Below the pieces are notes generated by a model. It had not been told where the DNA came from. It saw only the letters and a program-made list of their open reading frames with translations, and made no database searches. Both the position numbers and the translations under genes were made by a program. Positions 61,189 through 64,000 of a stretch of 64,000 bases of DNA are shown one piece after another (positions within the stretch are counted from its first letter, which is position 1; each line of letters starts with the position of its first letter). The DNA lies in contig NZ_ALKN02000007.1 of the NCBI RefSeq assembly GCF_000293865.2, positions 1 through 64,000 on the forward strand, read 5' to 3'. The stretch comes from Limnohabitans sp. Rim28. Its GTDB lineage: Bacteria; Pseudomonadota; Gammaproteobacteria; Burkholderiales; Burkholderiaceae_C.

Positions 61189-62457
61189 TCAGGCCAGCGC
61201 GCCGAAAGCCTTGCTGAAAAAGTCTTCGGTGCCGAAGTTGCCCGACTTGAGGGTGATGTGCACCCCGCCAGATTCGGTGGGCGCATGGCACCACGGCACA
61301 CCCGGGTCAATTTGAGGCCCGATCTGCAGCTGCGCAATGCCCAGCGCCTGCACGCAAGCGCCCGAGGTTTCGCCGCCCGCCACCACCAATTGACGCACGC
61401 CCAAACCCACCAGGCCACGCGCCACGGCGGCCAGTGCATGTTCGACCAAAGCACCCGCTTGGGCCACGCCCAGTTGTGCCTGCACGGCTTTGACGGCATC
61501 GGGCTCGGCGGTGGAGTACACCAGCACCGGGCCGTTTTTCAAAAGCGGCGCGGCCCAGGCCAGCACCTGCTGCACCACGGCGTCGCTTTGGCCATGCATC
61601 AAGCTGGCGGGGGCGATGGCCATGGCGGGGCGCCCCGTGGCTTTGAAGTGCGCGACTTGCGCGTTGGTGGCCACCGAGCAACTTCCTGAAACCACCGCCT
61701 GCAGGCCTGAGGCCACAGGCAGCTGGCTGGCTTGCAGCGAAGGCTTGAGGCCAAAGTTGGGGGGCAGGCCAATGGCCACGCCCGAACCGGCGGTGACCAG
61801 CGGCATGCCTTTCAAGGCAGGCCCGAGCAGGTGCAGGTCGGCGTTGCTGGTCGCGTCCACGATGGCCACGCTCACGCCTTCGGCACGCAGTGCGGCGATG
61901 CGCTCGCGGATGGCCGCTTCGCCTTGCCCCACGGTTTTGTGGTCGATCAGGCCCACTTTGCGCTTCGTTTGCGCCTGCATCACGCGCACCAAGTTCGCGT
62001 CTGTCATGGGTGTGAGCGGGTGGTTTTGCATGCCCGATTCGTTGAGCAGCACGTTGCCTGCGAACAGGTAGCCCTTGAACACCGTGCGGCCGTTGTCCGG
62101 AAAGGCGGGCGTGGCGATGGTGAAGTCGGTGCCCAGCGCGTCCATCAGCGCCTCGGTCACCGGGCCAATGTTGCCTTCGGGCGTGCTGTCAAAGGTGGAG
62201 CAGTATTTGAAATAGATTTGCTCGGCGCCTTGCGCTTGCAGCCACTTCAGGGCTTCCAGCGATTGCGCAATCGCCTCGTTAGCCGGGTTGGTGCGCGACT
62301 TGAGCGCCACCACCACCGCGTCTACCTCAGCCGCCAAAGGTGCGGTGGGCACGCCAATGGTCTGCACCACCCGCATGCCCGAGCGCACCAGGTTGTTGGC
62401 CAGATCGGTCGCGCCGGTCGAGTCGTCGGCGATGCATCCGAGTTTCAGCTGGCTCAT
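61189..62457 (-). CDS. otnK: Four-carbon acid sugar kinase family protein (OtnK/DUF1537-like)
   Basis: 422 residues. The N-terminal domain begins LGCIADDSTGATDLANNLVRSG with the substrate-binding Asp-Asp-x-Thr-Gly motif, and FDSTPEGNIGPVTEAL is typical. The C-terminal nucleotide-binding domain has LVVAGGETSGACVQALG. OtnK-type enzymes phosphorylate 3-oxo-tetronates after a dehydrogenase step. It overlaps the dehydrogenase gene in an ATGA. Whether threonate or erythronate is used cannot be told. Confidence 0.9.
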   Translation of the reverse strand: MSQLKLGCIADDSTGATDLANNLVRSGMRVVQTIGVPTAPLAAEVDAVVVALKSRTNPANEAIAQSLEALKWLQAQGAEQIYFKYCSTFDSTPEGNIGPVTEALMDALGTDFTIATPAFPDNGRTVFKGYLFAGNVLLNESGMQNHPLTPMTDANLVRVMQAQTKRKVGLIDHKTVGQGEAAIRERIAALRAEGVSVAIVDATSNADLHLLGPALKGMPLVTAGSGVAIGLPPNFGLKPSLQASQLPVASGLQAVVSGSCSVATNAQVAHFKATGRPAMAIAPASLMHGQSDAVVQQVLAWAAPLLKNGPVLVYSTAEPDAVKAVQAQLGVAQAGALVEHALAAVARGLVGLGVRQLVVAGGETSGACVQALGIAQLQIGPQIDPGVPWCHAPTESGGVHITLKSGNFGTEDFFSKAFGALA

Positions 62458-63353
62458 GCTTGGCCCTTCGGCAACTCAATGCCCGGGAAAATTTTGATGA
62501 CCGCGCTGTCGTCTTCTTTGGCAAAGCCTGCGGTGCTGGCCTGCATGAACATCTGGTGCGCGGTGGAAGACAGCGGCAGCGGGAACTTGCTGGCACGCGC
62601 CATGTCCAACACCAGCCCCAAGTCCTTCACAAAAATGTCCACAGCCGAGAGGGGCGTGTAGTCGGCCGCCAGCACATGGGCCATGCGGTTTTCAAACATC
62701 CAGCTGTTGCCTGCGCTGTGGGTGATCACCTCGTACAAAGCGGCGGCGTCCACGCCTTCGCGCAAGCCCAGCGCCATGGCCTCGGCCGCAGCGGCGATGT
62801 GAACACCTGCCAACAACTGGTTGATGATCTTGACCTTGCTGCCCGCGCCCGCGCTGTCGCCCAGCTTGTAAACCTTGGCGGCCATGGCGTTCAAGAACGG
62901 CTCGGCCAGGGTATAAGCCTCGGGCTTGGCGGCGGTCATCATGGTCATCTGGCCACTGGCCGCTTTGGCCGCGCCACCCGAGATGGGCGCGTCCACATAG
63001 CGCAAGCCCATGGCTTCCAGGCGCGCTTCCAAAGCCACCGACCAGTTCGGGTCGACGGTGGAGCACATCACGAACACGCTGCCAGGCTTCATGCTGGCGG
63101 CGCAACCGGGGGTGGTGCCATCGCCAAACAGCACGGCTTCGGTCTGTGCGGCATTCACCACCACCGACACGACCACGTCACACGCCGCACCCAAAGAGGC
63201 CAGCGTGTCATGCGCTGTGCCGCCCGCGTTCGTGAACGCCTCGGCCACTTCGCGGCGCACATCAAACACCTGCACGCTGTGCCCAGCGCGTCGCAGCGAC
63301 CCGGCCATGCCCGAACCCATGGCGCCCAAACCAATCAAACCGACTGTTGTCAT
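62454..63353 (-). CDS. ltnD: NAD(P)-dependent L-threonate dehydrogenase-like oxidoreductase
   Basis: 299 residues of the beta-hydroxyacid dehydrogenase family. VGLIGLGAMGSGMAGSLRRAG is the NAD-binding motif, VDAPISGGAAKAASGQMTMM the substrate motif and GSKVKIINQLLAGVHIA contains the catalytic Lys. LtnD oxidises L-threonate to 2-oxo-tetronate; the coupling to an OtnK-like kinase supports this pathway over 3-hydroxyisobutyrate. A Bug receptor precedes it on the same strand. Confidence 0.87.
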   Translation of the reverse strand: MTTVGLIGLGAMGSGMAGSLRRAGHSVQVFDVRREVAEAFTNAGGTAHDTLASLGAACDVVVSVVVNAAQTEAVLFGDGTTPGCAASMKPGSVFVMCSTVDPNWSVALEARLEAMGLRYVDAPISGGAAKAASGQMTMMTAAKPEAYTLAEPFLNAMAAKVYKLGDSAGAGSKVKIINQLLAGVHIAAAAEAMALGLREGVDAAALYEVITHSAGNSWMFENRMAHVLAADYTPLSAVDIFVKDLGLVLDMARASKFPLPLSSTAHQMFMQASTAGFAKEDDSAVIKIFPGIELPKGQA

Positions 63354-63405
63354 CTCACGTCTCCATTGTCAATCGCTGAAATATCAATGTTGCAAACCGC
63401 TTGGG

Positions 63406-64000
63406 TCAGTCCAAAGTGATCTTGGCAAAAGCGGCCACTTTTTTCCATTGCGCTGCATCTGCCTGCATGAAGTTGCCCAGACCTTGGGCGTTGGCCCAAG
63501 CGGGTTCGGCGCCCGCTTTGAGCATGGCGGTTTTGACCTCGGGCTGACTGGCCACGCGTTCCAATGCTTGTTCCAGTTTTTGCAGCACGGGGGCAGGCAA
63601 GCCCGCTGGCGCGGCCACGCCAAACCAAGCGAACACCTGATAGCCCTTCATGCCCGCTTCTTCCATGGTGGGCACGCCCGGCAAAGCGCTGCTGCGCTGG
63701 GGCGTGGTCACGGCCAGGGCCTTGAGCTTGCCACCGTTGATGAGACCCAGCGCCGAGGGCAGGTTGTCAAACATCATGTTCACCTCGCCCGCCATCAGGC
63801 CCGTCAGGCCCGCTGCTGCACCCCGGTAAGGGATGTGGGTGACGAACGCGCCCGACTGGCTTTTGTACAGTTCGGCGCTCAGGTGCAAAGAGGTGCCCTG
63901 CCCGTTGGATGCGTAGTTGAGTTGGCCCGGCTTGGATTTGGCCAGCGCCGTGAGGTCCGCCAAGGTGTTGATGCCCGAGCTTGGATTGACCATCAGCACA
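63406..64000 (-). CDS. Tripartite tricarboxylate transporter substrate-binding protein (Bug family), partial
   Basis: The C-terminal ~198 residues of a Bug receptor; the frame is open at the window edge, so the signal peptide and first half lie outside. FVTHIPYRGAAAGLTGLMAGEVNMMFDN and the PTMEEAGMKGYQVFAWFGV segment identify it. It lies 52 bp upstream of the threonate dehydrogenase gene on the same strand and probably binds the sugar acid used by that pathway (inference). Confidence 0.92.
   Translation of the reverse strand, partial: VLMVNPSSGINTLADLTALAKSKPGQLNYASNGQGTSLHLSAELYKSQSGAFVTHIPYRGAAAGLTGLMAGEVNMMFDNLPSALGLINGGKLKALAVTTPQRSSALPGVPTMEEAGMKGYQVFAWFGVAAPAGLPAPVLQKLEQALERVASQPEVKTAMLKAGAEPAWANAQGLGNFMQADAAQWKKVAAFAKITLD

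Noticed and set aside
1-64000. tRNA genes, rRNA genes, CRISPR arrays and insertion sequences
   Set aside because: No cloverleaf T-arm sequence outside genes, no regularly spaced repeats and no transposase or integrase frame was seen by reading; small tRNAs could still be missed without a covariance search.

Overview
The window looks like chromosome of a GC-rich betaproteobacterium, most likely a burkholderialean of the Comamonadaceae type. The reasons are six tripartite-tricarboxylate (Bug-type) receptors scattered without their membrane subunits, a GTP-dependent PEP carboxykinase, a stand-alone homocysteine-binding MetH piece, DUF3297, DUF2076 and DUF3237 proteins, and many 4-bp ATGA gene overlaps. 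The family placement is inference from gene content. No rRNA, tRNA, CRISPR array, insertion sequence or complete prophage was seen.

Layout. 0-9 kb: a TetR regulator, then a catabolic block on the minus strand (TauD-type dioxygenase, Bug receptor, amidohydrolase, LysR), a universal stress protein, a metallophosphoesterase coupled to a LysR gene, and an EamA transporter. 9-14 kb: pckG with a clear terminator, divergent from the molybdate importer modABC. 14-19 kb: two Bug receptors, one coupled to an aspartoacylase-like amidohydrolase and one divergent from a DadA-like oxidoreductase, with a 44-residue membrane peptide between them. 19-26.5 kb: a liv-type ABC importer ending in an aromatic-type aldehyde dehydrogenase, facing an AraC regulator. 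26.5-38 kb: mostly core genes (DUF502, DAHP synthase, YebC, MetY, MFS, TPR-methyltransferase, Hsp70-like) plus a fluoroacetate-dehalogenase-like hydrolase. 38.5-42 kb: an H-NS-like protein lacking a DNA-binding tail, divergent from a 7TMR-type sensor kinase and its response regulator. 42-48.6 kb: a domain-permuted aconitase divergent from an HMG-CoA-lyase-type enzyme, a CoA transferase and a Bug receptor, followed by hppD.

48.7-57.3 kb is the accessory part. It starts with a RelE/HigB-type toxin-antitoxin pair and a possible orphan antitoxin. A six-gene, translationally coupled operon follows, in which an IorAB-type molybdenum hydroxylase is joined to soxX, soxY, soxZ and soxA; soxB and soxCD are absent, and SoxY has lost its usual C-terminal Gly-Gly-Cys-Gly-Gly arm. 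Behind soxA sits a 2.7-kb island bounded by a perfect 24-bp direct repeat of the soxA 3' end. It holds brnA, a broken brnT, a start-less addiction-module gene, a TfoX-N protein and two unrecognised membrane proteins whose borders resemble integron-cassette core sites. The ior-sox operon and this island are the most interesting findings.

57.3-64 kb returns to core functions (recQ, queC, metH N-terminal unit) and ends with a threonate/erythronate-type module (four-carbon sugar acid kinase, dehydrogenase, Bug receptor cut by the window edge).
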